A stretch of DNA of 64,000 nucleotides from Ailanthus altissimus (GCA_946807835.1 OX327699.1:19208014-19272013), one strand, 5' to 3'; counted from the first letter of the stretch, positions 44,700-58,077 are shown. Numbers and translations: made by a program. Notes: generated from the sequence alone by a model not told the origin.

Positions 44700-45600
44700 A
44701 GACGTTGTTGGGCAAGATGAGGCAGGTGATGAGGACCAAATTGGAGCAAATTCATAAGAGAATAGACAGGTTGAAAAACAGAGGGCAACATCAAAACACT
44801 CTCATTGGACAACCATCCAAGCAAGTGCAACTATGGGTAGAATTGAAAGATGTTAAGGAGTTAGATGAGTTGGACCAACCAATAATGAACTAGGGTAGAA
44901 TTTAGCATGAATATAGAGATAGAGACACTAGGAAGAGAAGACTTAGACGAGTGATGACTTAGGAGCATTAAGGTAAAAATTCCACCTTTCCAAAGTAAAA
45001 ACAACCCCGAGATTTATCTAATATAGGAGATGAAGTAAAGATGATCTTCAAATGCTACAACTACTCTAAGCCTAAAAAGGTAAAATTGGTTGCAATTGAA
45101 TTCACTAACTATACTATTATTTGGTGGGATCAATTATTGAAGGAAAGAATGAGAAATCACGAACGACCTGTTAAAACATAGAACAAGATGAAGACCATCA
45201 TGAGAAGATGCTTCATTCCTAGCTATTATCATTTGGAGTTGTACAACAAGTTATAGCGTCTAACTCAAAGATCCAAGAACGTTGATGAATATAGCAAAGA
45301 GATGGAGTTTGCTATGATCTGAGCAAGTATAGAGAATGACAGAGAAGCCACCATGGCTAGGTTCTTGCATGGCTTAAACTGAGAGATAATAAACATAATA
45401 GAGATGTAGCACTATGTGGAGTTGACGAATATAATGCACCAAATCATCAAAGTTGAGCAGTAACTAAAACGAAGGAATATGGCTAGAAGGGGATCAAGCA
45501 CGGCTATAACAAACTCATGGAGACCAGCCCCTAAACAAGCTGAAATTTTATCAACTAAATCTAAGTTTGAGCTCTCTAAGGATGCCAAACAAGTTGCAAC
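44700..45600 (+). pseudogene. Ty3/gypsy gag remnant
   Basis: On the plus strand, frames interrupted by stops carry a retrotransposon gag core: KLVAIEFTNYTIIWWDQLL near 45080-45140, then MRRCFIPSYYHLELYNKL near 45200-45255, then SKNVDEYSKEMEFAMI near 45273-45320. The upstream open stretch (44705-44893) is Lys/Gln-rich and fits the gag N-terminus. About 0.7 kb of leader separates it from the primer site. Confidence 0.75.
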
Positions 45601-45739
45601 ATTAAAATAATGTCATTTAGTGCAATGATTTTAAGAGATAATAGTGTATTTGAAATTGAAAGCAAGTCAGATGAGAAACCTATGCCAACTTTAAAAGATG
45701 CAAATGATGGAATGGAGTACCAGTAAATAATGAGTTGAT

Positions 45740-45942
45740 GGTTACTAAGCATACATTAAGTTTGCAATCAAAAAAGAAGAGAAGGCACAATGTGACAACA
45801 TCTTTCATACTAAATTCCATGTCAGCAATAAGGTATGTAGTAAAATTATTGATGAGAGTAATTGTACAAATGTGGCTAGCATTAGTTTGGTTGAAAAAAT
45901 AAATTTACCTACTACTAAGCATCCAATGCCATATGATCTGCT
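45740..45942 (+). pseudogene. gypsy aspartic protease start, truncated
   Basis: Translation shows FHTKFHVSNKVCSKIIDESN-like coding followed by CTNVASISLVEKI and TTKHPMPYDL, the usual gag-protease linker region of plant gypsy elements. The protease catalytic triplet has been altered. Sequence is cut off at about 45942, where an inverted L-family LTR begins. Confidence 0.65.
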
Positions 45943-47656
45943 ATGTATATTTTTCTTTGTTTTTGTTTTATTTGTTTACAATAAATAAATGAAATAAAAC
46001 ACATGCATTTCAAATGGTGGGAATGAATATGGCTGGATTGTGCAACTAAAAGGAAACAATTTTCATTCCTTCTATTTCATCCTTTGGCTCCATCACTTAC
46101 ATTAGTCATGCTTTCATGTTTCATCTTGAATTAATTTAATCAATATTAAATCAATTAGAAACATACGCACTTATTGAAAAAAAATCATCATTATTTGATT
46201 TGATTAAAATAATTATTTTATTCAATAAATAATTTAATAAATAAAATAATAATCTTGCTTGTCCAACAAATAAGGTCATTTTGATAATTTTAAAGTTAAA
46301 CAATAATTGGCTTATAATGTGTCATATGTCGTCATCATATTAGTCAACAACTATTGTTACCTAATTGATGTACTTAACACATAAGGCGTGCACATCCTAA
46401 GAAAAATTGAAACAAACGTTCGGTTTGCGAGAATTTACTAGATTGAACTATTTAATTTGGTACGCTGCCTCAGTGCACAACGAGTATACTTTATATTACA
46501 GGACTTTCTAGGTCCATGCTTGATTTTTCAAACATAACTGTTCCGTGAGTCCGTGATCGGTTCCTCACGCACATGTCACAGATATTACAAATCAGCGCTG
46601 TAGACCATACAAGTTGAGGTCATCGCGTATACGTATAATACTTTCGTCATATAATTCTGGAGGAAAGGGAATATAGATCATCACCGTTAAATTTCTATGC
46701 ACTCATCCGTGAAATTATCTTCAAACACGTATCTCGATAAACAATATACGCAAACACCTTTGTAATTATATTATTTGACCCTGTTGAAAACTCTTTGCCA
46801 GGGTTTGTTGCTTATGACCATAAGTTTTTTGAGATATAGTCTCAGAGCATTCAAATATATAACCCGCCCATGTGAGCTGACGGATTTTATATCTACGCAC
46901 ACGAACTCCATGAGCATCATACCATACTTAACGACACATAATAGTCAGATCGTAAAAGGTCTCTAACATATATAGAACCAAAGCATGGTGAATCACTCAC
47001 AAGTCCACTGTGGTGCTCAGGTCAAAGGACCACGTATACTACTCAACTCGAGAAGACCAACCATTACAGTTTCATGGGATGTCTATTGGGGTCCTCGTTA
47101 AGCTTGTTCAGTATTCAGTCCTCACTGAATACCCGTATGCCATACAAATTTTTGATAAGCCCATGGTCAGCTAAGAACAACCATCTAAACCATCTAGATA
47201 TGGACATACACTGATCTATAATAAAAGGCTTCACCGACAAACTCGCATCGGTGAATTAGATCAAGAACATCATGTTTGAGAATACACATGCATAATAACA
47301 TTTTTTAGTACCTATTACAATTCTTTACAACTATATTTTTACTAATGTACTCTCGGATCTATGTCTTATTATAGATAAAGTCCTAACTCTTAGATTTTGC
47401 AAACTTTTATAACCTACTAACTCTTAATAATACTAACTATTAACAATTATAATTCTCAAGTTTATTAACCTTTAGTACTAGTCTAAACTCTTTTATGTCA
47501 GATCTGAACTCCTTCAGATTATATAATGTCTGTAACGTAACAAGTATTGTACTATTTATTTAATAAAATTAATGATTTAATAAAAAGTACTGTATAAATA
47601 TTATAAAATAAAATATTCATGTAAAATAGGATAATACATAAGCACAAATTCCAACA
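45943..47656 (-). mobile_element. family L LTR, copy 4 (inverted, truncated)
   Basis: On the minus strand it starts TGTTGGAATTTGTGCTTATG at 47656 and carries the L landmarks (GAGTTAG repeats, GGTCCTTTGACCTGAG near 47016-47031, GTGCACAACGAGTATAC near 46475 in reverse). Its 3' end is cut near 45943 at the gypsy protease sequence. No target duplication was identified. Confidence 0.8.
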
Positions 47657-48640
47657 AAATATATATCATTAACTATAAAAAATCATGGTCATCATGTTTT
47701 AAATATAGTTTTTCTAAAATCATAAATTAAAAATAATAAATATAATATAAGTATTCACCTATAAAACCCTATGTAGATTAATTTAATTCAATGCAAAGCA
47801 TCTCATCCATGAAAAGGTGTTTTAACTTTTGAGCTCAAAGCAGAATTTTGGTTCCTTGATCCAAATTATAAAGCTTTTCTTTCAAAGATTCTAAATAGTG
47901 ATAATTAACAACTTAAACTCATGAAGTAATAAAAATCTAAATTTAGGTCATAATTTAAAAGTTAAGATTTTCAAAGCCTTTCTATTCAACCATTATTATT
48001 CACCCTATTTTTTATGCATCAAAGGACGACTTTTATCCAAAAACAAAATATATCATTTTAATTAATTATCAAATAAAAAAATAAAAATTTATATCCTTCA
48101 AAATTTAAGTTATAGTCACTTCTAAAATTGAATCATTTGCTAGATCAACATCATTTTTATTAAAATTAGATTTTAATCTTTATTTAACAGAGATATTTAT
48201 AAGATTTTTGTACTGCATTTAGCTACATTAACTATGACTTCTAGATTTTTTTTTTCAATCTGATTAACCATACAAGTATATATAGAAATAGCTTAAAATA
48301 AAAAATATATATTCATAACCACAGCTTGTGAAGTCTGTCAAGATTAACATGAAATAGTAAAGGGGATGGTTGGGGAAAATAGAAAAATATGAAATTATTT
48401 TTCTTATTATTTTTCATGTTCTTTTGTGCATAAGTTAGAAATAAACACTTCAAATATATAATTATTTTCTGATTATAACATCCCATCAAGTATTAATCAT
48501 TTCCCTTTGGTAATACGATTAACCATAAATATCCAATACATTATTGTTAACATATCAACATTGTAATGGGCTTAAAGGCCTAAGAAGTGAAACTCCAGAG
48601 ATTTGCACTCTTGGGCTAAAACTTGTAAGTGTTGATTCCT
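47657..48640. other. AT-rich intergenic DNA, 3' of the CYP81 gene
   Basis: No supported coding frame; no clear element ends. Confidence 0.45.
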
Positions 48641-50697
48641 TCACTTGGGTGCAAGGAACTTGGCCATGAGTGGACGTGGGCGACACTTAGCACGTGAAGG
48701 CTGAGCCTTGGGCAAGGTGAGTCCAGTTCCCTCTGTCATGTCCACCAACTCTTCATTGACCCTCTCCCATTCAAAGCACTGAAGCAATGACCCTAATGTC
48801 AACCCAACCATGCGCAAGGCCAGTCCTTCTCCCGGACAGCTTCTTCTCCCTGACCCGAATGGCATGAACTTGAACCCATCCCTCACACCTTCCAGGCCCT
48901 CAAATCTTTCGGGCATGAACTTTGTGGGCTCGTCCCAAATTTTGGGGTCACGTTGCATGTCCCATAAGTTCACCAATAACATTGTGCCACGTGGTATGCG
49001 GAATCCTCCAATCGTGCACTCTTGCGATGATTCGTGTGGTACTAGCAAGGGTCCTGGTGGATACATTCGCATAGTCTCATTTATGACGCAATGAAGATAT
49101 GGAAGTTTAGCCAAATCCAATTCGTCAATGAAGTGATCGAATCCTATTTGACTGTCAATTTCAGCTTGTGCCTTCTCTAGAACATCTGGATTGTTTAGCA
49201 AAAGAGATATTGCCCACTCCATTGTCCCAGCTGAAGTATCACTCCCTGCTACCAGCAGAACCTGGTCAAAGACGAGGCAAAAAAAATTCTATGACGTAAT
49301 CGTTGATGAGAGAAACGTTCGTGAATATTTTAGTTACCATACAAGTTTAATTCAGTTACGTGCCAGAATATGATACGATTTTTTTCTTCATTTCTCGTAG
49401 AAATTAGAAAAAGCTTTATGGTTATTGTTTTTATGCTAGGCGAAAGAAGTAAATTTAAAAGACAGATTTCAAATTAAGCACGACTGTCCATCAGGCATCA
49501 GGACAACATGTTCTTACATTTATCCATGCCGACACGCTAACTACAATATGGAAGAAAAACGACACTTCGCATTATGTACTCCACGTTCGACAATTAAAGC
49601 ACTTGCTTTCCAAATTTATCTGATGCGAATCAGAAAGTTATTAATAGATAAAAAATTTGTTCAAACAGAGAACTTATTCTTTTGTACAGATATTGACACT
49701 CGTACTTAACAAATTTTTATCAAATCATGAAGCAGAATTAAAGCAAATCATTTCGGTTTACTTAAAAAGAAAAATAAAAATAACAATAATAACAGTGAAA
49801 ACTTACCAGCATGAGGCTTCTTATCATTTCATCCTTATAATACTCGGGATCATTTTCTTGCAGGGATAACAAAACTTCGATCATCGTCTTCTTTCTGCCT
49901 CCATCTAGATTATCTTTCCTCTCATCGTTATTCTTCGTCATCCTTCTATGCTCTTCTACTAAGCTTTGCATCAACGCTTCTCTCTTCTTCTGCAAATTAA
50001 TCAATCTCTTTTCTGCTTCTCCAAAGCCAACCCACTTTAACACCGGCAGAAAATCTATCATATTCGACGCACCACCTAAACGCAACGTTTCGGACACTAT
50101 CTCTTGGAATTCCTTTGCCTCCATTCCCCCCACGTTTTCACCGTAGTACCTCTTCCCAGCTATCATTCTCATCATTACGTTTGACATCAACTCAAAGAAA
50201 GCAGATTTCATATCCACCGTCTGATTTTGATTATCGTAAAGTTTGCGAACTAATAATCTAACTTCGTCCAAGCGCACTGAAGACAGTGTTTGGAGACGAT
50301 GTGTGGATAAAACCTCAAGGGACGAGATTTTCCTCAGGTTTCTCCAATGGTCCCCATATGGGGCCCATGCCAGGCTCGTGTAGTTGTAGCCCATGTGTTT
50401 TCCGGCGAGTAGATGAGGGCGGTTGGCGAAAGTGACATCGTTTTTGGTTAAACATTCTTCGGCGGCGGATGGGGATGACACGAGGAGGACACGGCGGGAG
50501 CCAAACTGGAGAAGAACTATGGGGCCATATCGGGCTGAGATTTCGGAGAGAGCTCGGTGGAGGTTTTTTTTGCAGAGGTAAAGATGGCCTATGATGGGCA
50601 GAGTTGGGAAAGGGCATGGTGGCAGATTCTTGATCTTGTTAAGGAAACGGTTTGTTATTACATATAGAGCTATGAAGAGAAGGAAATACGAAAACAT
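48641..50697 (-). CDS. CYP81-like: CYP81-family cytochrome P450, complete, two exons
   Basis: Paralogue of 32815-34590, same strand and architecture. Exon 1 is 50697-49807, exon 2 49261-48641, with a 545-bp GT-AG phase-0 intron (donor GTAAGT), giving 503 residues. Seen: N-terminal anchor, hinge PPCPFPTLPIIGH, canonical I-helix AGSDTSA with the conserved Thr, ExxR as ETMR at 359-362, PERF, haem loop FGSGRRSCPG with Cys439. All catalytic residues are present, so it should be an active ER-bound monooxygenase. Substrate unknown; CYP81 enzymes act mainly on phenylpropanoid-, isoflavone- and indole-type specialised metabolites. The first exon is preceded by ~450 bp of ordinary flank without an obvious TATA box. 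Comparison with the other copy suggests ordinary tandem duplication later spread apart by transposons. Confidence 0.94.
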
Positions 50698-51160
50698 GGT
50701 GCCTGAATTCTGAAACTAGTTATTGTCAGTGGCCACTTGAAGATGTGAAATCTGAGTTATGAGATTGGAGAGTTTTACAGATAGGAGTTGGGCAAGTTTG
50801 TCAAAATGTATATTGCGTTTCAAATTGTGGACGAGTTGGAAAATTGGGTCAGAGTAATGATTCTAAAGTGTCAAAAGTTTGAAAAATGTAAATGCACCGC
50901 AAAGAAAAGAAGCCAAAAACAAATGAAACTAAGAAAGAAGTGAGGTGACTGTCCATGTCATTATGACGTTATCAAGGTTGGACAGGTGAGTATTATTGAT
51001 AGGCATATTTTTCTTCTATTGACGATGTCCAACTATGAACAACAGACCACTCGATCTGGAAACATGAAAAGTGGGATGGATGAGGTTTTTCCCGGAATCA
51101 CTCAAAATGACGGGTCAAGCTACGGAGCAGCCGGCTGTGCTGTACAGCCAGCTGTTCCGG
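50698..51160. other. 5' flank of the CYP81 gene, no other feature
   Basis: Contains the presumed promoter of the minus-strand CYP81 gene, but I cannot point to a convincing TATA box. Confidence 0.4.
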
Positions 51161-51193
51161 GCCGTTAGATGTGCTTAAGGCATATCTAACGGC
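51161..51193. repeat. 14-bp-stem hairpin near the left A/T array
   Basis: GCCGTTAGATGTGC and GCATATCTAACGGC form an inverted pair with one mismatch and a 5-base loop. Just upstream is CTGTGCTGTACAGCCAG with a further short palindrome. May mark the end of a transposable element. Confidence 0.6.
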
Positions 51194-51479
51194 TGAGGTT
51201 TAAAACATTAGAAAATAGTATCTGAAACAGTGGGTGGAGGAAATAATTGGTGCAAATATCAAAACACCCCCCTATTATTTGGTTAAATGTGAATATACAC
51301 ATTAAGAATAAAACATAACAACATATCCCCTATATTAAAATAATAAATATATTAATTGATATAAAATAATTAGCACTGTACTATTATTATTATATTAAAA
51401 AAATATATGTAACATCAATTTTAATTTTATAACACAAAATAAATATTATTAAATAAAATTTTAAGTACACTTATAATTT

Positions 51480-53165
51480 CTATTTCGTTAAATGTTATAA
51501 TTTTAATTTTAATTTTAATTTTAATTACGTTCATTGTTACAATTTTGGTTTCAATTTTAATTTTAATTTCAATATCAATTATGTTAAATGTTATAATTTT
51601 AATTCTAATTTTAATTTAATTACGTTAAATATTATAATATCAATTTCAATTATATTAAATATTATAATTCCAAATCTAAACTAATTTTAATTTTAATTAC
51701 ATTAAATGTTATAATTCTAATTTTAATTTTAATTTTAATTACCTTAAATGTTATAATTCTAATTCTAATATTAATTTTAATTACGTCAAATATTATAATT
51801 CTAATTCTAATTTTAATTACATTAAATATTATAATTTCAAATTTAATTTCATTTTTAATTATGTTAAATGTTATATTTCTAATTCTAATTTTAATTTTAA
51901 TTATATTAAATATTATAATTATAATTACAATTATATTAATTGTTATAATTCCAATTTCAATTACATTAAATATTATATTTTTAATTTCAATTTCAATTAT
52001 GTTAAACGTTATGATTTTAATTTTAATTTTAATTTCAATTATGTTAAATCATATAATTTCAATTCCAATTTCAATTTCAATTATGTTAAATGTTATAATT
52101 TTAGTTTTAATTTTAAATTCAATTTCAATTATGTTAATTGTTATCATTTTAATTCCAATTTAAATTCAATTTTAATTATGTTAAATGTTATAATTCTAAT
52201 TTTAAATTAATTTTAATTACGTTAAATGTTATAATTCTAATTTCAATTCTAAATTCAATTTTAATTACATTAAATGTTATAATTCTAATTCTAATTTTAA
52301 ATTAACTTAAGTTAAATTTTATAACTGCAATTTTAATTTTAAATTAAATTTCAATTACATTAAATGCTATAATTTCAATTCTAATTTTAAATTAAATTTT
52401 AATTATGTTAAATGTTACAATTCTAATTCAAATTTTAAATTCAATATCAATTACGTTAAATGTTATAATTCATTATAATCTTTATTTCACTTATGGAAAA
52501 TATTATAATTCTAATTTTGAAATTTAATTTCAATTACGTTAAATTTTATAATTCAAATTCAAATTTTAAATTAAATTTTAATTATGTTAAATGGTAAATT
52601 TTTAATTTTAATTTTTAGTTAAATTTCAGTTACGATAAATGTTATGATTCTAATTTCAATTTTAAATTATATTTAATTTACGTTAAATGTTATAATTTTA
52701 ATTCTAATTTTAAATTTAATTTCAATTACGTTAAATGTTATAATTCTAATTCCAATTGTAAATTCAATTAAAATTGTATTGAATGTTATAGTTCTAATTC
52801 TAATTTTAAATTTAATTTCAATTAGGATAAATAATATAGTTCCAATTCAATTTTAATTTGACTTATGTTAAATATTATAATTCTACATCCAAATCGAATT
52901 TCAATTACATTAAATTTTATCATTGTAATTCTAATTATATTAAATTTTATAATTCTGATTTCAATTCCAATTTTAATTTTAATTACATTAAATTTCATAA
53001 ATACAATTCTAATTACATTCTAATTACATTACACTTTATAATTCCAATTCCAATTCTAATTCTAATTCTAATTCTAATTCTAATTTCAATTACATTAATT
53101 ATTACAATTATAATTTTATTAAATTTTAGAATTTCAATATAATTTCAATTCTATTAAATTTGTAA
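51480..53165 (+). repeat. degenerate A/T minisatellite, left arm
   Basis: About 1.7 kb of units of roughly 36-60 bp built from TTTTAATTTTAATT-like runs and the phrase TTACGTTAAATGTTATAATT. The phrase recurs dozens of times with small changes. Long open frames such as 51861-52163 are by-products of the stop-poor repeat. Its reverse complement forms the right arm at 56985-57895. Confidence 0.9.
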
Positions 53166-53499
53166 TTCAAATTCAAATTATATTAAATATATTATATTTT
53201 ATCTTTTTAGAGTAACCATTCATATCCATGGTTGTATATGACATACTTTCTATTTTAATAATATATTATATCTTATTCCTTCTTAAAAATATATATATTA
53301 ATTAGATTTGGATAAGGTAGAACGCCATATTAAAGAGAATGATTGGATAAAATTAATTAGGTTTGGATAAAATAAAATAAAATAACATTAGAGTATTATA
53401 CTATTTTTTTATAATTAGTGTAATATAAAATTATAATAGACTAATTGAAATCATTTTAAGAGAAAGTAAAAAAATTAAATACTCAAATAAATCTTTTTA
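53166..53499. other. AT-rich spacer within the left array
   Basis: Non-repetitive AT-rich DNA including TCCATGGTTGTATATGACAT near 53227; no gene. Confidence 0.4.
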
Positions 53500-54010
53500 A
53501 TTACGTTAAATAATTCTAATTCTAAAACAAATTTAAATTACGTTAAATGTTATCATTTCATTTCCTTATAGAAATAAATTACGTTAAATATTATAATTCT
53601 AAATCTATTTTCAATTTCAACTACGTTAAAAGTTATAATTTCAATTCTAATTGTAATTTCACTTATGTTAAATAATGTCAATTTCAAATTCAATTTTAAT
53701 TTCAATTATGTTAAATGTTATATTCAAATTTTAATTTGAAATTCATTTTTAATTATGTTGAATATTATAATTCTAAATTCAATTTAATTTTAATTAAGTT
53801 AAATGTTATAATTCTAATTCTAATTTTAATTACAATTACGTTGAATGTTATAATTTTAATTTCGACTTCAATTACATTAAATGATATAATTTTAATTTTA
53901 ATTACATTAAATGTTATATTGTGTATCCAATTTTAGTTACAATTACGTTGAATGTTATAATTTTAATTTCATTCCAATTCTAATTTTAATTACATTAAAT
54001 ATTATAATCT
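53500..54010 (+). repeat. degenerate A/T minisatellite, left arm continued
   Basis: Same repeat phrase and orientation as 51480-53165. Confidence 0.88.
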
Positions 54011-54113
54011 AAAAAAAAGTAATTTGTTATATATTTTAAAAATTAGAACTTGAAAAGTTAAGATGGTCTAATAAATACCTTAAAAATTATAAAATATCTA
54101 AAATATAAAATTT

Positions 54114-56402
54114 TGGGATTTGTGCTCACGTGCCATCCCATTATTATATAAATATTTTATTTCATAATATTTATACAGTACATTATTTGTTAAATCACTA
54201 ATTTCTATTATTAAATGGTTCAATACTTATAACGCTACAGACATTATATGATCTAAAAGGGTTCAGATTTGATCTAAAGAAGTTTATATCAACGCTAAGA
54301 GTTAACATCACTGAAAACTATAATGCTAAAGGGTTAGCATGTTATATTAATCAGTGAAGTCTAAGAGTTAGAGTCTTGTCTGTAACGGTACAAAGACCTA
54401 AAAATACATTAGTAATAACATAGTTGTAAGAGTTGCAATAGGTGTTAAGAAATATTATTATACAAGTCTATTCTCAAATTATATGTTCCTGGTTTTAATT
54501 CACCGTTGCAGGTCTGACGGTGGAATCCTTTTATATAAACTAGTGTATGTTATACCTAAATGGTTTAGATGATTGTTCTTACCTGACCATGAGCTTACTG
54601 AAAGTTGGTATAGTATACAAGTGTTCAGTAAGGATTGAATACTGAACAGACTCAACGAGGACCCCAATAGACATCCCATGAAGCCGTCAATGGAAGATCC
54701 TTTCGAGTTGAGTAGTACACGTGGTCCTTTGACTTGAGTACCACGATGGGCTTGGAAGTGATCCATCATACTTTGGTTCAACGCATGTCATAAACCTTTC
54801 ACGGTGTGACTGCTAGGTGTCGTTGGGTATGGTCCGATGCTTATAGAGTCTGGTGTGTACAGATATAGAATCCGTCAGCTCACATGGATGAGTTATATAT
54901 CCAGATACTCAGAGACTGTATCTTAGGAAGTTTTATGGCCATAAGCAACAAACCCAGGAAAAGAGTTTCCTACAGGGTTAAAGCAATATTGTAAAAATAT
55001 TTGCATATATTATTTATTAAGATACGTGTTTGGAGATAAGTTCACGAATGAGCACATAAGCATTTGACGGTAGTGATCTATATCCATGTTCTTCCAGGAT
55101 ATGATTGGCAGAAAGATTATACGTATATGCTATGACCTCAACTTGTATGGTCTACTGCACTGATTTGTAATATCTGTGATGTATGCGTGGGCCATCAATC
55201 TCGAACTCACTGAATAATTCTATTTAACAAATTAGGAGTGGACCTAGAGAGTCCTGCAATATGAAGTGTACTCGTTGTGCACTTGGACAACGTACCAGAT
55301 TGAATAGTTCGATCCAAAAAATTCTACCAAATCAGACATTTATTTCGGTTTTGCTTTCAGTTGTGCACGTGTCAAGACTTAAGAGTTAAGTACATTAATT
55401 AGTTAACAATTAGTTGTTGACCAATAGGATATTGACCCATGGCACATTGTGGGCTAATTATTATTTGATTTAAAAATTACCAAAATGACTTTATTTGTTG
55501 GACAAATAATATCATTATTTTATTCATTAAAATATTTATTGAATAAAATAATAATAATATATGATATTATTATTTAAATTGAAATCAAACAATTAATCTT
55601 TTATTTAAATTGGCATGTGTATTCTACCATGATTTAATATAATTAAATTATTTATTTAATATTAATTAAATGATATGATAAGTATAAATTGGTGGCATTT
55701 GTTAATGGTAGGCCTTAAGATGTTTCTTAATAATGAGAGTATATTTTCTCATTTGGCCTACATTAAGGCCAAGTTTATTTAAATTATTTTCTATTTTGTT
55801 TTGTTTTCATTTGATTTATTGTAAACAATAATAAACAAAACACTAATGGCAAACATTGACCTAAATAATGGATGCTATTAGATGAAAAAATGAAAGAAAA
55901 TAATAAACAAATGAAAGAGCAATATGTTGCTCAAATAATTAAGTAAAAATTAAGCAGAGGGATTAGTGAGAATTGTAGAGAGCATTTTGAAAGGCTAAAT
56001 GTTAAAAAATTCTCTCAAATGTTGAGAGCAAAAATACCTCTTCCATTTTTCCTTCCAATTTTGGTCACCCATACTACAAGGAGAAACAATGATTCAAGAG
56101 TTGAATCTTTTACTGAAAAAGTTTCTATTCTAGCTTCCTCAAGCCCACCGTGTTAAAGAACTAAAATTGTGAACGGGTTGCTTCAAGGCGGGTACTCCGA
56201 TTCGACCATATACCAAAGGCTTGACAAGATAATATTTCTCAATCTTGAAGTATTTTACATTTATGAGATAATATATAAAATAATATAAAAAATTCATTTG
56301 TGTTTATCATTGAGTAATTTATATTCTACTAATCTGTTGTACATGTATGTATGTGATACATATGCTATATTTGAATGATAGACACAAACCCACATGCATG
56401 CA
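54114..56402 (+). mobile_element. family L LTR, copy 5
   Basis: It starts TGGGATTTGTGCTCACGTGC and carries all L landmarks (GGTCCTTTGACTTGAG near 54722, GAAGTGTACTCGTTGTGCAC near 55264, the GTTTTGTTTTCATTTGATTT stretch near 55797). It ends near ACCCACATGCATGCA. About 2.3 kb, without an interior, inserted between the two arms of the A/T array. The target duplication is not clear. Confidence 0.82.
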
Positions 56403-56625
56403 CCGTAGGTTTAAAATCACTCACATAAATACACTCTAAAAAAATGCTAAAACCAACCAAAATCTTCAATATTACCTAATAGGAAAAGATTTGTTTTTTA
56501 AAAAAAGAATGCCAAAACACAAAAGACATTATACCAATTCAGACTTGGACAATGATAGTGGTTAATTAGGTATAATATTTTTATTTTCTAAAGTTAATAT
56601 TTATTTGTTGGGTGCACATTCTGTA

Positions 56626-56652
56626 CATCCGACTGTTCCAAACAGTCGGATG
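56626..56652. repeat. perfect 12-bp-stem hairpin
   Basis: CATCCGACTGTT, a CCA loop, then AACAGTCGGATG. It is preceded by TTCTGTAC, recalling the CTGTGCTGTAC upstream of the hairpin at 51161, so both may be ends of one element. Confidence 0.75.
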
Positions 56653-56984
56653 ATGTCAGCTCACCCCCTCAATAAGCTGACAAATAGTAGCCAATGGAAG
56701 GGGTTAACCCATTATATTAACTATAGTTATTTAGAATACCCATATAATATCATCATTTTATATTATGTAGTATTTTTTTTATGATAACTATTAACTAACA
56801 AATTATGTACAAGTGGGGATATCCTAGATCTTTTGTTGGTGAAATGGGTAAAAAAATAGGAACACATGCTACGTTAAGTGGGATAAAATATATAACAAGT
56901 ACTTGATGTATTTTGTTTTGTAACATAATATTAACCATGGTCATTTAGGACATCAATAAAATATCATCCCCTTATATTAATGTA
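56653..56984. other. AT-rich spacer, no gene recognised
   Basis: It contains a phrase (AATATTAACCATGGTCATTT) resembling that in the spacer at about 53220 in loose terms only. Confidence 0.35.
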
Positions 56985-57895
56985 ACTGAAATTAGAATTG
57001 ATTTTAGAATTATAATATTTAACATAATCGAAACTGGATTTGGAGTTTAATCGAATTGAAATTAAAATTTGAATTATAACATTTAACGTATTTGAAATTG
57101 AAATGATATCATTTAATGTAATTGTAATTGTAATTGAAATTGAAATTGAAATTATAATTATATCATTTAGTGTAATTGTAATTGAAATTGAAATTATAAT
57201 TATAACATTTAATGTAATTATAATTATAATTATAATGTTTAACGTAATTGAAATTGAATTTAAAATAGGAATTCGAATTATAATAATTAACCTAATTGAA
57301 CTTCAATTTAGAATTAGAATTATAACATTTAATAGAATTTAAATTTAAATTTAAATTAGATTTGGAATTGTAATATTTAACGTAATTAAAATTTTAATTT
57401 TAATTATTCATTTAATGTAATTAAAATTATAACATTTAATGTAATTAAAATTGAAATTGAATTTGAAATTATAATATTTAAAGTAATTGAAATCGAAATT
57501 AGAATTGAAATTATACCAATTAAAATAATTTAAATTTAAATTAGAATTAAAATTATAACATTTAACGTAATTAAAATTTAAATTTAAATTTAAATTATAA
57601 CATTTAACACAATTGACATTGGAATTAGAATTGAAATTATTATATTTAATACAATTTAAATTGGAATTGAAAGTATAACATTTACAGTAATTGAAATTGA
57701 ATTTAAATTAGATTTGAAAAAATAACATTTATTAGAATTGAAAGTATAACATTTACTGTAATTAAAATTGAATTTAAATTAAATTTAAAATTATAATATT
57801 TAATGTAATTAAAATTAAAATTAATTAAATATTAAATATAATTAAAATTAAATTTAAAATTATAATATTTATCGTAACTGAAATTGAATTATAAA
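56985..57895 (-). repeat. degenerate A/T minisatellite, right arm (inverted)
   Basis: Units of ATAACATTTAACGTAATTGA plus GAAATTGAAATT runs, the exact reverse complement of the left-arm phrase. About 0.9 kb. Together with 51480-54010 it forms a very large imperfect inverted repeat, as in foldback-type elements. Confidence 0.88.
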
Positions 57896-58077
57896 TAATC
57901 ATGGTTAATATAAAGTACTTAAATAAAAATAAAATACATTTACAACTTTATGTAAGTGGGAACACGTATCTACACTCATAAAATTGGAACCCGTTATATT
58001 AAATCACATATTTTCAATGGTAATCAACAACGCGCTAAGAATGTAAAAGTGGTGATATAATCACTTTTCTAAATGAA

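Noticed and set aside
51861..53142. Open frames of ~95-100 codons rich in Ile/Leu/Asn
   Set aside because: Translation of A/T minisatellite lacking stops in one frame; low-complexity protein.
57103..57342. 79-codon Ile-rich open frame
   Set aside because: By-product of the inverted A/T minisatellite.
51480..57895. Centromeric satellite
   Set aside because: Units are degenerate, variable in length and arranged in two inverted arms only a few kb long.
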